Positions 1-8,049 of a DNA stretch of 64,000 nt are shown in pieces (the first letter of the stretch is position 1; the number at the start of each line of letters is the position of its first letter). Source of the DNA: a virus; IMG/VR virus record IMGVR_UViG_3300009160_000035, positions 16,100 to 80,099 of that record; one strand, given 5' to 3'. Below the pieces are notes generated by a model. That model had not been told where the DNA came from, did not search any database, and saw nothing but the letters and a program-made list of their open reading frames with translations. The position numbers and the translations under genes were made by a program.

Positions 1-458
1 GTAAGATTGACAACAACAAGTTGAGCTACAACACGGCTTTTGTCCGCTAGTTCTCCGGCTCCATCACTTGAGTAAAGTTCAGCATGCTTATAGGCAACAG
101 CATAATTTGCAGCTGCTTCTGGAGATTGTTGAATCGGGGTAATCTTAATACCAGCAACACCTGAGCCATCGTAGTCAGCGCCAATGGCAGAGACAGAAGG
201 AGCAGTGCCAGGAAGACGATATAGGTAAATGTTTGTACCACCACCTTTCTTGACTTCGGAAGCACCACGAGTTAGCTCGGATGTCGCACCAAACTCACGA
301 ACGACAGAAGCAATATCAGTCACTTGATAGGGCTCACTTGTTAAACCTTTGCTAGCTGTACCAATTACTAGAACTGACTGACTAGTATTTGCCGAAATCT
401 GGCCGAGGTTTCCGTCCTGAAGCTCTACATAACTACCAGGTAAATTTACATATGGCAT
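1..458 (-). CDS. Tail sheath protein, N-terminal part (cut by window edge)
   Basis: The reading frame opens at ATG 458-456 after AAAGGAG and runs open to the window edge, giving about 152 residues. The N-terminus reads MPYVNLPGSYVELQDGNLGQ and is followed by a strand ending VLVIGTASKGLTSEPYQV. This is the usual start of contractile tail sheath proteins: a PG-Y-V-E motif, then a viGtAskG turn and a segment naming the neighbouring 'vts' position. Sheath subunits stack around the tail tube and contract on infection, which is why I call the virus a myovirus. The C-terminal domains lie outside the window. It is the last gene seen of the left-arm structural operon. Confidence 0.8.
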   Translation of the reverse strand, partial: MPYVNLPGSYVELQDGNLGQISANTSQSVLVIGTASKGLTSEPYQVTDIASVVREFGATSELTRGASEVKKGGGTNIYLYRLPGTAPSVSAIGADYDGSGVAGIKITPIQQSPEAAANYAVAYKHAELYSSDGAGELADKSRVVAQLVVVNL

Positions 459-478
459 ATTTTCTCCTTTGAATTAAA

Positions 479-1222
479 TTAACTTGAGGGTGTTATCTGT
501 AGAATAATTTGTTTGAGGACAAGAATACTGGTCCAAGTAAGTTTTTCAATTGAAACAGCATATTTTAAAGTTCTTTTGTGTCTAAGGGCTTCTGTGTCAT
601 CTCCTGTATCCTCAACAAACGTGAAGTCTAGGACTCCACTGTATTTAACATACCATAGATAAGTCTTTATAATATCTGCAATCCACTCCTTGATCTGGTC
701 CGCCTCATGCGCAGTTTTCCCGTATATACTAAGATTGATATTGTAATCTAATCTTTGACCATATATGTAAACCTCAGAGGTATCATCCTGCGGATCAATA
801 TACTTCCCAAGAAGTATGCTAGTCACCATTCTTCGAGAAGGTGAGTTGACTGGACCACTACCAGCAGCGCCAGGTTTTCCGTCTCTTACTAAAAAAACAA
901 TATTAGGAGTTTCACTTTCAACGTTAATAATTGGTCTTTGAATTATAAGACGATCATTATTTAACCAAGCTGGCTTCATAGTTGAAGTAGCCATATTGAT
1001 AATCTGCTGAAGAATCTCCATAACCTCGTAAATTGTATTTACCTTAAATCTTTCATTCTGAAGTCTAACTATAGCTTTGCCACCTGGCTCAAGAATTATA
1101 TTAGTAGGCATTGGCTCAAGTTGGACATTGCCTAAATTCTCCGACTCCATAATAGTAACAAGAGTAGTTTGCTGAGCTTCATTTAAATCTTTTAGAAGTT
1201 GAGGAGTTAAAGGATTTAACAT
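479..1222 (-). CDS. Putative neck/tail-completion structural protein
   Basis: A 247-residue protein that I do not recognise as a named family. It is mixed alpha/beta, with a long helical stretch near residues 62-80 (VMEILQQIINMAT) and a strand-rich middle. It lies between a probable head-closure protein and the tail sheath. That is where myophages usually encode tail terminator or neck proteins, so a neck role is inferred from position only. It starts one base after the stop of the upstream gene in the transcript, suggesting translational coupling. No catalytic motif or membrane segment is visible. Confidence 0.55.
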   Translation of the reverse strand: MLNPLTPQLLKDLNEAQQTTLVTIMESENLGNVQLEPMPTNIILEPGGKAIVRLQNERFKVNTIYEVMEILQQIINMATSTMKPAWLNNDRLIIQRPIINVESETPNIVFLVRDGKPGAAGSGPVNSPSRRMVTSILLGKYIDPQDDTSEVYIYGQRLDYNINLSIYGKTAHEADQIKEWIADIIKTYLWYVKYSGVLDFTFVEDTGDDTEALRHKRTLKYAVSIEKLTWTSILVLKQIILQITPSS

Positions 1223-1223
1223 A

Positions 1224-1772
1224 TTAATATTTCCTGCAGTATAAGATTATGTACTCTATTCGACCAGTATCTGATCTCTTCTCATTTAGTGTATTGATTG
1301 TCCATATAATATTGCGGCGCTCTGGTTTAACAAGGGCACCATCAGGTTCCAAAGCAAGTTCTATGATCTTATCTTCGTAGTCTATTCCAACTGTATTCTG
1401 TACATAAAACTTGCAGAATTGCTTTTTGCTTCTACCTATTTCAGTTAAAAGAGATGCGCCTGCTTTTTCTTGATCACTTCCAATATCTACTTTAAAAGTA
1501 TCTACATAGTGCTCATCCCAGAGATATCCCTCCCCTAAGCAGACACTGCATTTCTGATGACCTTGTCCTTCTTTTGCTACATTACAAGAACAGGGAATTC
1601 TATACTTGTTTTCGTTGCGCCTAAACTTCCTAAGCATAACCTTGAATGCCTTTGGGATTTCATAAACTGAACCTGTAAAAGTATCCTTGGTTTCTTTGCG
1701 CAAGTCTACTTCTTTTTGTGTAGTCTTTGGACCTGAACTGGACCGATAAAAACGACTTTTTCCTATTGGCAT
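1224..1772 (-). CDS. Cys-motif head-closure/neck protein candidate
   Basis: A 182-residue protein. Residues around 60-85 contain a zinc-knuckle-like cluster, PCSCNVAKEGQGHQKCSVCL followed by GEGY, so the Cys pattern is C-x-C-x11-C-x2-C. The CxxCxGxG half resembles the DnaJ zinc repeat. The N-terminus is basic and the C-terminal half is strand-rich. It is preceded in the transcript by a connector-like protein and followed by a probable neck protein, so head-to-tail joining is a reasonable inferred role, with metal holding a small fold together. The specific family is not recognised. Confidence 0.55.
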   Translation of the reverse strand: MPIGKSRFYRSSSGPKTTQKEVDLRKETKDTFTGSVYEIPKAFKVMLRKFRRNENKYRIPCSCNVAKEGQGHQKCSVCLGEGYLWDEHYVDTFKVDIGSDQEKAGASLLTEIGRSKKQFCKFYVQNTVGIDYEDKIIELALEPDGALVKPERRNIIWTINTLNEKRSDTGRIEYIILYCRKY

Positions 1773-1781
1773 TAGTCCTCC

Positions 1782-2870
1782 TTAGCTGCCATAATCTGGA
1801 TAGTTACCATTTATATTTCTATAGAGGTACCGGTAACGATAACGGTTTTGATAGGCATAGTCTGGGTAGTATCTGTAAGATCCAGGTAGCCTAGTCTTAA
1901 CGTTGACGCTAGGTGCAAACTTAGGCATATTATCAATTGATCTACCAAAAGCAGGATAGTCTGCTCCAAGATATCCTTTGATTGCCATACCCGCATTAAG
2001 ACTAGCACCATAAGATAGATTGCCATTGCTGTGAAGAATTCTATGTAAGTCTTCATCACGCTTTCTCATTTGTTCAATTTTTGCTTTTAGTGCAGTAGCA
2101 TTATCGGCCCACTCAACTTTAAGATCACCAAGTTGCTTAGCACGAGGAGCACCTAAAGCAAGTGAAATATTTTCAATAAGATCAACAGAACTATTGATGA
2201 TTACATATTCCATCTTGACATAATCAAGCCACTTCTGTGTTCCATTTTGACGAGGCATATTAAAGACCATTGCGTCAACAATCTTTGAATATCTATAGAT
2301 AAGATAGTTAACTGTATCAGCATCTACGTCGCCTACAATGCTACCTACGCTTGATATTACCTGATCATAAGTTGCATACATAGGAGTATATCTACTAGTA
2401 AACCAAGACTCGTCTTCTATACCGACAGAGTCAACGGCTGCGCCGACTTCCTTAATACCTCTAATCTCAATAACATATTGATTATTATTAAGTAAAGTAT
2501 CAAAACCCTCATCTTGTGAATAGGCATTGATGTCATCACCGCTAGAGCCAACAGTAAATGGAATAAGGCTTGTAAACATAACAGGAACAAGTGCTGTTCC
2601 AACATTCACTTCAAAGTAAGCCCACCATTCACCAACTTGTGCGTCATCAGCAGTCAAATAACTATAAGTGTACTGACCATATTTAGTTGCCGCGCCAGGA
2701 TCGTCCTGGTAGACAATTGCATCATCTTCCAGATTTACCCCAGGTAAACCAGGCTTTCTACCATAAGGATAAATAGACACAACAGGACTAAGCCCATTAG
2801 CTAAGTATCCATTACCATCTCTGACTTGGCAAACAATATCTACTGTGTCTCCTTGGCTTACGGTTAACAT
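1782..2870 (-). CDS. Structural protein with N-terminal Ig-like domain, connector candidate
   Basis: A 362-residue protein. Residues about 1-110 are strand-rich (LTVSQGDTVDIVCQVRDGNG, later a YGQYTYSYLTADDAQVGEWW segment) and look like an immunoglobulin-type beta sandwich. Residues about 165-285 are helical and end in a charged coil (KAKIEQMRKRDEDLHRIL). The tail is rich in Tyr and Arg (YRYRYLYR). A beta domain followed by a helical bundle fits a head-tail adaptor or a capsid/neck decoration protein, but I do not recognise a named family. It starts one base after the stop of the Ig-like gene upstream in the transcript. Confidence 0.55.
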   Translation of the reverse strand: MLTVSQGDTVDIVCQVRDGNGYLANGLSPVVSIYPYGRKPGLPGVNLEDDAIVYQDDPGAATKYGQYTYSYLTADDAQVGEWWAYFEVNVGTALVPVMFTSLIPFTVGSSGDDINAYSQDEGFDTLLNNNQYVIEIRGIKEVGAAVDSVGIEDESWFTSRYTPMYATYDQVISSVGSIVGDVDADTVNYLIYRYSKIVDAMVFNMPRQNGTQKWLDYVKMEYVIINSSVDLIENISLALGAPRAKQLGDLKVEWADNATALKAKIEQMRKRDEDLHRILHSNGNLSYGASLNAGMAIKGYLGADYPAFGRSIDNMPKFAPSVNVKTRLPGSYRYYPDYAYQNRYRYRYLYRNINGNYPDYGS

Positions 2871-2871
2871 A

Positions 2872-3978
2872 TTATTCCCTTATTATGTTAATGATAATTT
2901 TTTTGCCATTAACAATCCAAGAGTAGCCAACATCGACTGCGTCTTGATTGCCATCCATAATATTCCTAAACAACTTAACAGTATCTGCCGTTACAGTGGT
3001 GGGATCAACATTTTTATTAAAAGTAAGAATGATTTGCTTAGTTTTTAAAGATATATTACTAGAGCCGTACTCAGGCTCAATCTTTACTAGTTGGAATTCA
3101 GTGGCAGCTATGTTTATCTCTGCCTGCGTTGGAGCGTCTAGCCCAATGGGACTCTGTGAGACTGCAGTAGGTAATTCTTTAACTTGATTTACTGCCGTTG
3201 AGAAGTCAACTTTATAAGTATCCGCAAGATATTCTATTGGACGTAAATTGATAGTCCAGGCATCACCTATTTTAAATGCGTCAGATGCCCCACCAATTAA
3301 CTCTAAATAGATATCTTTATCCTTTGCAATCTTATTGCGCCCAGTCAAGGGTAGCAGATCATGGGTCACAAGTGAGGTGCTTTCAAAATACCAATTTAAC
3401 TTACAGGTTGAAGAACTTCCTGCTTTGGTAACTTCAACAACAAGAACATCATCTGCTTCACCGGTGTAATACCCACTAGTTCTAAGTATTCCTTCTCCAG
3501 TCGAAGTTAATAAATCTTTTTCTGCATCAAATACAGTTCGAGATCCAATATAACTCCATTCATTATCAGGGGTAGATGAACCACTGATTAATAAACGGTA
3601 GTCTGTCTTCTCTTGTAGGAATGACTTAGGTCTAACAATTAATTTGCTTTTGACATCCGCATCATATGCATAACTCATTTGATCTTCAAGAGTTGCACCG
3701 GAAGCGTCGCATCTAACAATCTCTAACTCGACTGGAACTTCACCTTTAAGATGTAGAGTCTCAAGTACTTTTGAATAGTTTGTGTCATTTGAGAACTTAT
3801 AAAGTCTCTCTTCAAATTCAATACCAGTAACAATATGATTATCAGGACCAACTAAACTAATACTATTCTCAGCAAGAAACTCAGAAACTTCTTGGTTAAA
3901 AAGAATTTCAATCTTTTCCCCTGTAGGAAAAACATTAAAGCCATCATCTGGCCAAACTGAAGCAATAGTAAAAGCCAT
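2872..3978 (-). CDS. SbsA/Big_5-like Ig-domain structural protein
   Basis: A 368-residue protein with two end domains of the bacterial Ig-like Big_5 (SbsA) type. The N-terminal copy reads SVWPDDGFNVFPTGEKIEIL followed by FNQEV. The C-terminal copy has KIEPEYGSSNISLKTKQIIL followed by TFNKNVDP and ends in a final IINGKKI-type strand. These match the family pattern 'P.dg...v.....i.l.FnkpVd..tv'. Such domains decorate cell surfaces and virions and can bind carbohydrate. Here a capsid or neck decoration role is inferred from its place just after the capsid genes. The middle region is strand-rich and not assigned. Confidence 0.65.
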   Translation of the reverse strand: MAFTIASVWPDDGFNVFPTGEKIEILFNQEVSEFLAENSISLVGPDNHIVTGIEFEERLYKFSNDTNYSKVLETLHLKGEVPVELEIVRCDASGATLEDQMSYAYDADVKSKLIVRPKSFLQEKTDYRLLISGSSTPDNEWSYIGSRTVFDAEKDLLTSTGEGILRTSGYYTGEADDVLVVEVTKAGSSSTCKLNWYFESTSLVTHDLLPLTGRNKIAKDKDIYLELIGGASDAFKIGDAWTINLRPIEYLADTYKVDFSTAVNQVKELPTAVSQSPIGLDAPTQAEINIAATEFQLVKIEPEYGSSNISLKTKQIILTFNKNVDPTTVTADTVKLFRNIMDGNQDAVDVGYSWIVNGKKIIINIIRE

Positions 3979-3980
3979 TG

Positions 3981-4199
3981 TTAAAACTCCTCAATGTAAG
4001 ATTCAAGAGTACATTCAACTTCGCAGCCAGTAACTAAAGTAATTTCTTGGGTCTCAAGACTCTCAACCTCAACAACAGCATCTTCATTCTCCATGATTGC
4101 TTGATATTCTTCAAAAGCCAACCTCTTAAATAAAGCATCCATTTCCTTCTGAGAAGTAATATTGGCTAAAGCTTTTGCAATTCTATCTTCTACACTCAT
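3981..4199 (-). CDS. Small acidic structural-region protein
   Basis: A 72-residue protein with a helical N-terminal half (VEDRIAKALANITSQKEMDA) and a very acidic C-terminal half rich in Glu and Val. It is the first gene after the capsid terminator and starts the connector block. It overlaps nothing and is followed two bases later by the Ig-domain gene. Function is unknown. Its small size and acidity would suit an assembly chaperone, but that is a guess. Confidence 0.5.
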   Translation of the reverse strand: MSVEDRIAKALANITSQKEMDALFKRLAFEEYQAIMENEDAVVEVESLETQEITLVTGCEVECTLESYIEEF

Positions 4200-4240
4200 G
4201 TCTACTCCTAGTAACTAATATCTAGATACCGACATTATAA

Positions 4241-4277
4241 CAAAAAGAAAGCCCCCAGGCCTTTCGACCTGAGGGCT
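4241..4277 (-). terminator. Intrinsic terminator after the major capsid gene
   Basis: On the minus strand AGCCCTCAGG pairs with CCTGGGGGCT around a short TCGAAAGG loop (10 bp with one mismatch) and is followed by TTTCTTTTTG. It lies 20 bases after the capsid stop codon. A terminator right after the capsid gene is a common way for phages to make capsid transcript more abundant than the connector genes downstream. Confidence 0.85.
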
Positions 4278-4297
4278 ATTTATTACTTACCTAGTTA

Positions 4298-5581
4298 TTA
4301 ACCAGGGAAGTTAGAGCCACCATCAACGTCAGTGCCAGCAGGATCAAAACTACCGTCAGTAACATTGTAGTAAGGACGTGCAATTTCAGGCGAGTAGAAG
4401 TTCTGGTCGCAGAAGATATTCTTAAGCGTAACTAGACCCTGGCCTTCGTTATACATAAAGATACCCCACTTCTCTGACCACTTCATCTTGAAGGTCTCAA
4501 AGTACTTGTCCTCCCACTCGTCAGCAACAATGCCTGAACCAACGATTAGAGCACCAAGTGACTTGCTATCGCAAAGAACAATATCGGTAAGCTTAGTAGC
4601 AGGATCGTAAGGCATGAAGCGTGAGGTCACGATGCGAAGGCCAAACGGAAGACCAAGAGGAAGGTTAGGAGCAGCTGTAATGGCATTAACGTTGAAGTCC
4701 TTAAGCGAGGCCTTGGAGCCATCGGCACCAGTACCAAGCTGACCGCGTGAGTAACCCTTTGAAAGAACACCCTTAACGGCGTCAGGAACACCGGTAACGT
4801 TAGCGGCTGAACCCGAATAGTTGCCAAAGAGATTGCCGCTGCCGCTCTGCATTGCAAATGCACGAAGGACGGGGTCGCGGACAAACATAAGGTACGTAAG
4901 AGGATGGCAGATAAGCGTATCAGGGGTAAAGCCTCTCTGAATGAGAAGATGATAAGCGTTGAAGAGGTCATCCATGGTAAGAGTACCATTGGTCTTCATC
5001 GTGATGTCACGACCAGTCGTGATACCAAGAGCTGACTGAGTAGGATTAAGATTGTCAAACGCAGGAACGCTGATATTCGTGATATGCTTAGCGATTTCGG
5101 TCTCCTTGCGGCGAGCGAAAGCACGACCAGCCTCACGGGCAAGATAACCAAGGAGATTCCAGTTGGAAGCCTTGATAGCCTCTTGCGTAAGGGAGATCAT
5201 AACACCCCACTTGTCGATGGCGGCCGTAGCCATACCACCGCCAGTTGTCACACGCTCTTCACGGTAACCTTCAAGCTCAGTGACCTTATGGACAGTGAAA
5301 GCTGAAAGGGCAGGAAGGCGGAACTCAGTAATACCATCCGGCGCAGGAATGGTATCAAGGAGTGGGGTAAGGTTCATCATGGGCTCCATTGGCTCCATCA
5401 TAATCTCAACAATTGAGTGCTTGACCCAGGGCCCAAGCTCAGCTGACGTAATCGCGTCTTCAATTGAAAGACGTGAGTCGCTGGAGTGGTCTGAGCCAGG
5501 AAGCCAACCGTTGTTCTTGATGAGCGCTGTAAGCTCACTCTGATCAGCAATTTCTAGGTTCTTGTGCTTTAGTCTTGACAT
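4298..5581 (-). CDS. Major capsid protein (HK97 fold)
   Basis: A 427-residue protein of the size and layout of HK97-fold major capsid proteins. A helical, charged N-terminal arm leads into a PWVKHSIVEIMMEP stretch. An E-loop-like region follows (FRLPALSAFTVHKVTELEGY), then a spine-helix region (LGYLAREAGRAFARRKETEI) and a P/A-domain half containing FTPDTLICHPLTYLMFVRDP. The minus-strand leader carries AAGGAGA nine bases before the ATG. An intrinsic terminator follows the gene. Upstream in the transcript lie a probable decoration protein, a Dps-like protein, the protease and the portal, which is the canonical head-gene order. The capsid call rests on context plus fold-like pattern, without a direct family match. 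Confidence 0.85.
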   Translation of the reverse strand: MSRLKHKNLEIADQSELTALIKNNGWLPGSDHSSDSRLSIEDAITSAELGPWVKHSIVEIMMEPMEPMMNLTPLLDTIPAPDGITEFRLPALSAFTVHKVTELEGYREERVTTGGGMATAAIDKWGVMISLTQEAIKASNWNLLGYLAREAGRAFARRKETEIAKHITNISVPAFDNLNPTQSALGITTGRDITMKTNGTLTMDDLFNAYHLLIQRGFTPDTLICHPLTYLMFVRDPVLRAFAMQSGSGNLFGNYSGSAANVTGVPDAVKGVLSKGYSRGQLGTGADGSKASLKDFNVNAITAAPNLPLGLPFGLRIVTSRFMPYDPATKLTDIVLCDSKSLGALIVGSGIVADEWEDKYFETFKMKWSEKWGIFMYNEGQGLVTLKNIFCDQNFYSPEIARPYYNVTDGSFDPAGTDVDGGSNFPG

Positions 5582-5615
5582 TTTTCGGTTCTCCTTATTG
5601 AGATTATGATTTTAA

Positions 5616-7148
5616 TTAGAGTAGGACGCGCACGATGGCAGCGAACTGACCACCAAGTGATTGATGAATTTCTGCAGGATGACCGTCATTAGCCGAACCA
5701 GGAGTACGATCAGCGAGTGACACGCCTTCATAATCATGGAAAGTCTTGACGGTAGCAAGATCAGCCTTAGGTGAACGATCAAGAGTATAGCACTTACCAA
5801 CAATGTCCTCTGGACGATGGAATGCCGTAGCAACAGTGTCTACTGACCCACCGTTATTATTATCGGTCTCGTCAGGACGAGCAATGTAAGGAACAAAGTT
5901 TGAAAATCTGTCATAAGCAAGATAGTCGCCAGGCTTGACAGCCTTACCAACAGCAGCAAAAACATTACCTGTATATGCTTCGGTATCAGCAGCAAGACGG
6001 AAACCAATAGCCGTATTACCAGTGGCTGGGAAACTAGCCTCTACAAAAAGAAGGCCAAGATCACGATCCACAAAATAATCGCCTACAGCTTTAACACCAG
6101 CAGGGCTTGTCTTCTCGGACTTTAGCCAAGTTGAAGTAATGCTTGTACCCTTGACTAGTGTGTCACCGCCTGAGTAAGTAGCAGTCCAAACTTCAATAGT
6201 ATTGTAAATATTAGACTCAACACCTTGATGACCAAGTGCAATGACAAGACCTGTTGCGCTTGTTGCAAGAGCAGCATAACGGCTGTCAAAGGCAGTTGTT
6301 AATTGAGCATAAGTAGCCTTTTTAGCAACATCTGTAGCATGGTAGAAATGAGCAATTGTTGTTGCCGATGCAGCACCAACAGTATTGCCTGCACCGCAAA
6401 CAACAAGCTTCTTAGTTGCATCCCATGAGGCGCTAGCATCATAAGGATCACCATCAATGGTAAGATTGACTATGTCATAGGACTTAGCTGGCGCAACTGG
6501 AAGACGAAGAGTGTGGTCCTGACCAGTCCAGAACGTTGACTTGTTCTCACGACGATAATTCATGAAACGAAGGCCCTTAGGCTGCGTACCATCACCACCG
6601 GCCCAAGCGTAAACCACGTTAGCAGCTACACCAATTGGACGAGAGATAAAGGCATCAAGTGTCTCTGATGGGGTAAGTAAACCACGCTCACGAAGCTTTT
6701 CAGCAAGGACTAGCTTGGTATAGGTCTTCGCGCCTTCAACTGGTAGACCAGTGCCAAGATCTTCAATGCGTTCAGCAACGTCAGCTGCAGTATACTCAAG
6801 GACAACATCCACAGTGTCAGCCGCAGCCTTCCAGGCAATACGAACACCAGCGGGGACTAGACGGCCAACACTACCCTTATTGATTTCAGCAAGGCCAGCG
6901 CCGCTATCTGTAAGTGACTCACGAGTAAGAGCAACAAGCTTGCCGGGCATAATAACAATCTTGTCGGTAAAGACGTGACGTTGGTAGTCATATGAATGGA
7001 ATCCCATTGCTGTGTTTGCATCGCTGCCATTGACAGGAAGCCAAGCCGCAGCGGCAAGGTCATTCTGAGGGGCAACTGTGTCGCCGTGCGTAGGGGCAAT
7101 AATCGGCTTACCGTAATCGATATCTCTAAACTTTCTGTATGTTGCCAT
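5616..7148 (-). CDS. Probable capsid decoration or abundant head structural protein
   Basis: A 510-residue, strand-rich protein rich in Ala, Thr, Gly and Asp, with few Lys and almost no Cys. Both ends suggest an ordered, soluble, extended beta protein (ATYRKFRDIDYGKPIIAPTH at the start). It lies directly before the major capsid gene in the transcript. Codon use here is even, as in its capsid neighbour, which suggests high expression. I do not recognise the family. A head decoration or capsid-stabilising role is inferred from position and composition. It has a good ribosome binding site (AGGAGAAAATTATG). Confidence 0.6.
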   Translation of the reverse strand: MATYRKFRDIDYGKPIIAPTHGDTVAPQNDLAAAAWLPVNGSDANTAMGFHSYDYQRHVFTDKIVIMPGKLVALTRESLTDSGAGLAEINKGSVGRLVPAGVRIAWKAAADTVDVVLEYTAADVAERIEDLGTGLPVEGAKTYTKLVLAEKLRERGLLTPSETLDAFISRPIGVAANVVYAWAGGDGTQPKGLRFMNYRRENKSTFWTGQDHTLRLPVAPAKSYDIVNLTIDGDPYDASASWDATKKLVVCGAGNTVGAASATTIAHFYHATDVAKKATYAQLTTAFDSRYAALATSATGLVIALGHQGVESNIYNTIEVWTATYSGGDTLVKGTSITSTWLKSEKTSPAGVKAVGDYFVDRDLGLLFVEASFPATGNTAIGFRLAADTEAYTGNVFAAVGKAVKPGDYLAYDRFSNFVPYIARPDETDNNNGGSVDTVATAFHRPEDIVGKCYTLDRSPKADLATVKTFHDYEGVSLADRTPGSANDGHPAEIHQSLGGQFAAIVRVLL

Positions 7149-7169
7149 AATTTTCTCCTATAATTTGGG

Positions 7170-7982
7170 TTAGACTTTCACATCTAGTGGGTTAAACTTT
7201 CCTGAAACAAAGCCAGAACGCACTTGTTGAACAAGATAGTTCTCAGCTTTATTTATATCATGATTTCGTAATTCTTTGTATTTACTAGCCACTCTGCGCT
7301 CTACAGATGTGTAGTATTCCTCTGTAGTATCTATTGCGTCTTCAATGGTATTCACATCAAGCTTCTTACCCAGCTCTTTAGGCTCAGCAGAATCCTCAAT
7401 AAGAATCTCTTCTGACTCTGAACTATCTGTAATCTCAGTTGTTGCTTCTTCTGCAGAATCCATAGGACCACTCATCTCTTCTGTAACTTCTTGCGCAGGA
7501 TCTTCAACTGGAATTTGCATACCAGCAGTCTGCAAAGAAGAACCAAGTTGCCATTGCCACTTCTGATGCATATCAATACGCTCAGCAACAAAATTAGCAA
7601 CGCCTTGTTCGTTTGCAGCATTACAAGCATCAAAAGCAGCCTTAAGCATTGCAATCATAGTAACATTCTTTTTATAAATGTCGAGAGCAAGTTCTTTTGC
7701 TTCGGTAGTCGTAGAATCATCTTTAAATGATGCCGTCTCTACTATATGACCAAGAGCAGGAGGAAACTCACCAAGCTTACGAATGTTCTCAGCAAGATCA
7801 TCTATTGACTCAAAAACGTCATCATAGATAGCTCCAAAAAGTTGATGATATTCAGTAAAGTCAGGACCAGCTACATTCCAGTGTGCACGATGAGCAGAGA
7901 AGTAGAAAACTACTACGTTACAAAGTAGATCTTCAAGGGCATCAGCTACTTGGCTAGCGCCAGGTGTCATTTCAGTTTCCAT
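7170..7982 (-). CDS. Dps-like ferritin, phage-encoded
   Basis: A 270-residue protein whose first 160 residues match the Dps family of mini-ferritins, which oxidise iron and store it while protecting DNA. The segment FSAHRAHWNVAGPDF is followed by H46 and IDDLAENIRKLG. The four ferroxidase ligands of E. coli Dps (H51, H63, D78, E82) correspond in spacing to H34, H46, D61 and E65 here. The C-terminal 110 residues are an added acidic linker and a Lys/Arg-containing tail ending KFNPLDVKV, which is not usual for Dps. It sits between the protease and decoration/capsid genes, so it may be a virion component or packaged with DNA. That location is inference. Confidence 0.85.
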   Translation of the reverse strand: METEMTPGASQVADALEDLLCNVVVFYFSAHRAHWNVAGPDFTEYHQLFGAIYDDVFESIDDLAENIRKLGEFPPALGHIVETASFKDDSTTTEAKELALDIYKKNVTMIAMLKAAFDACNAANEQGVANFVAERIDMHQKWQWQLGSSLQTAGMQIPVEDPAQEVTEEMSGPMDSAEEATTEITDSSESEEILIEDSAEPKELGKKLDVNTIEDAIDTTEEYYTSVERRVASKYKELRNHDINKAENYLVQQVRSGFVSGKFNPLDVKV

Positions 7983-8049
7983 ATTATTCCTCCAAAAGGA
8001 TTAAGTTAAATTAATAATTACATAGTGATTCTAGCATAATTTCTATACT

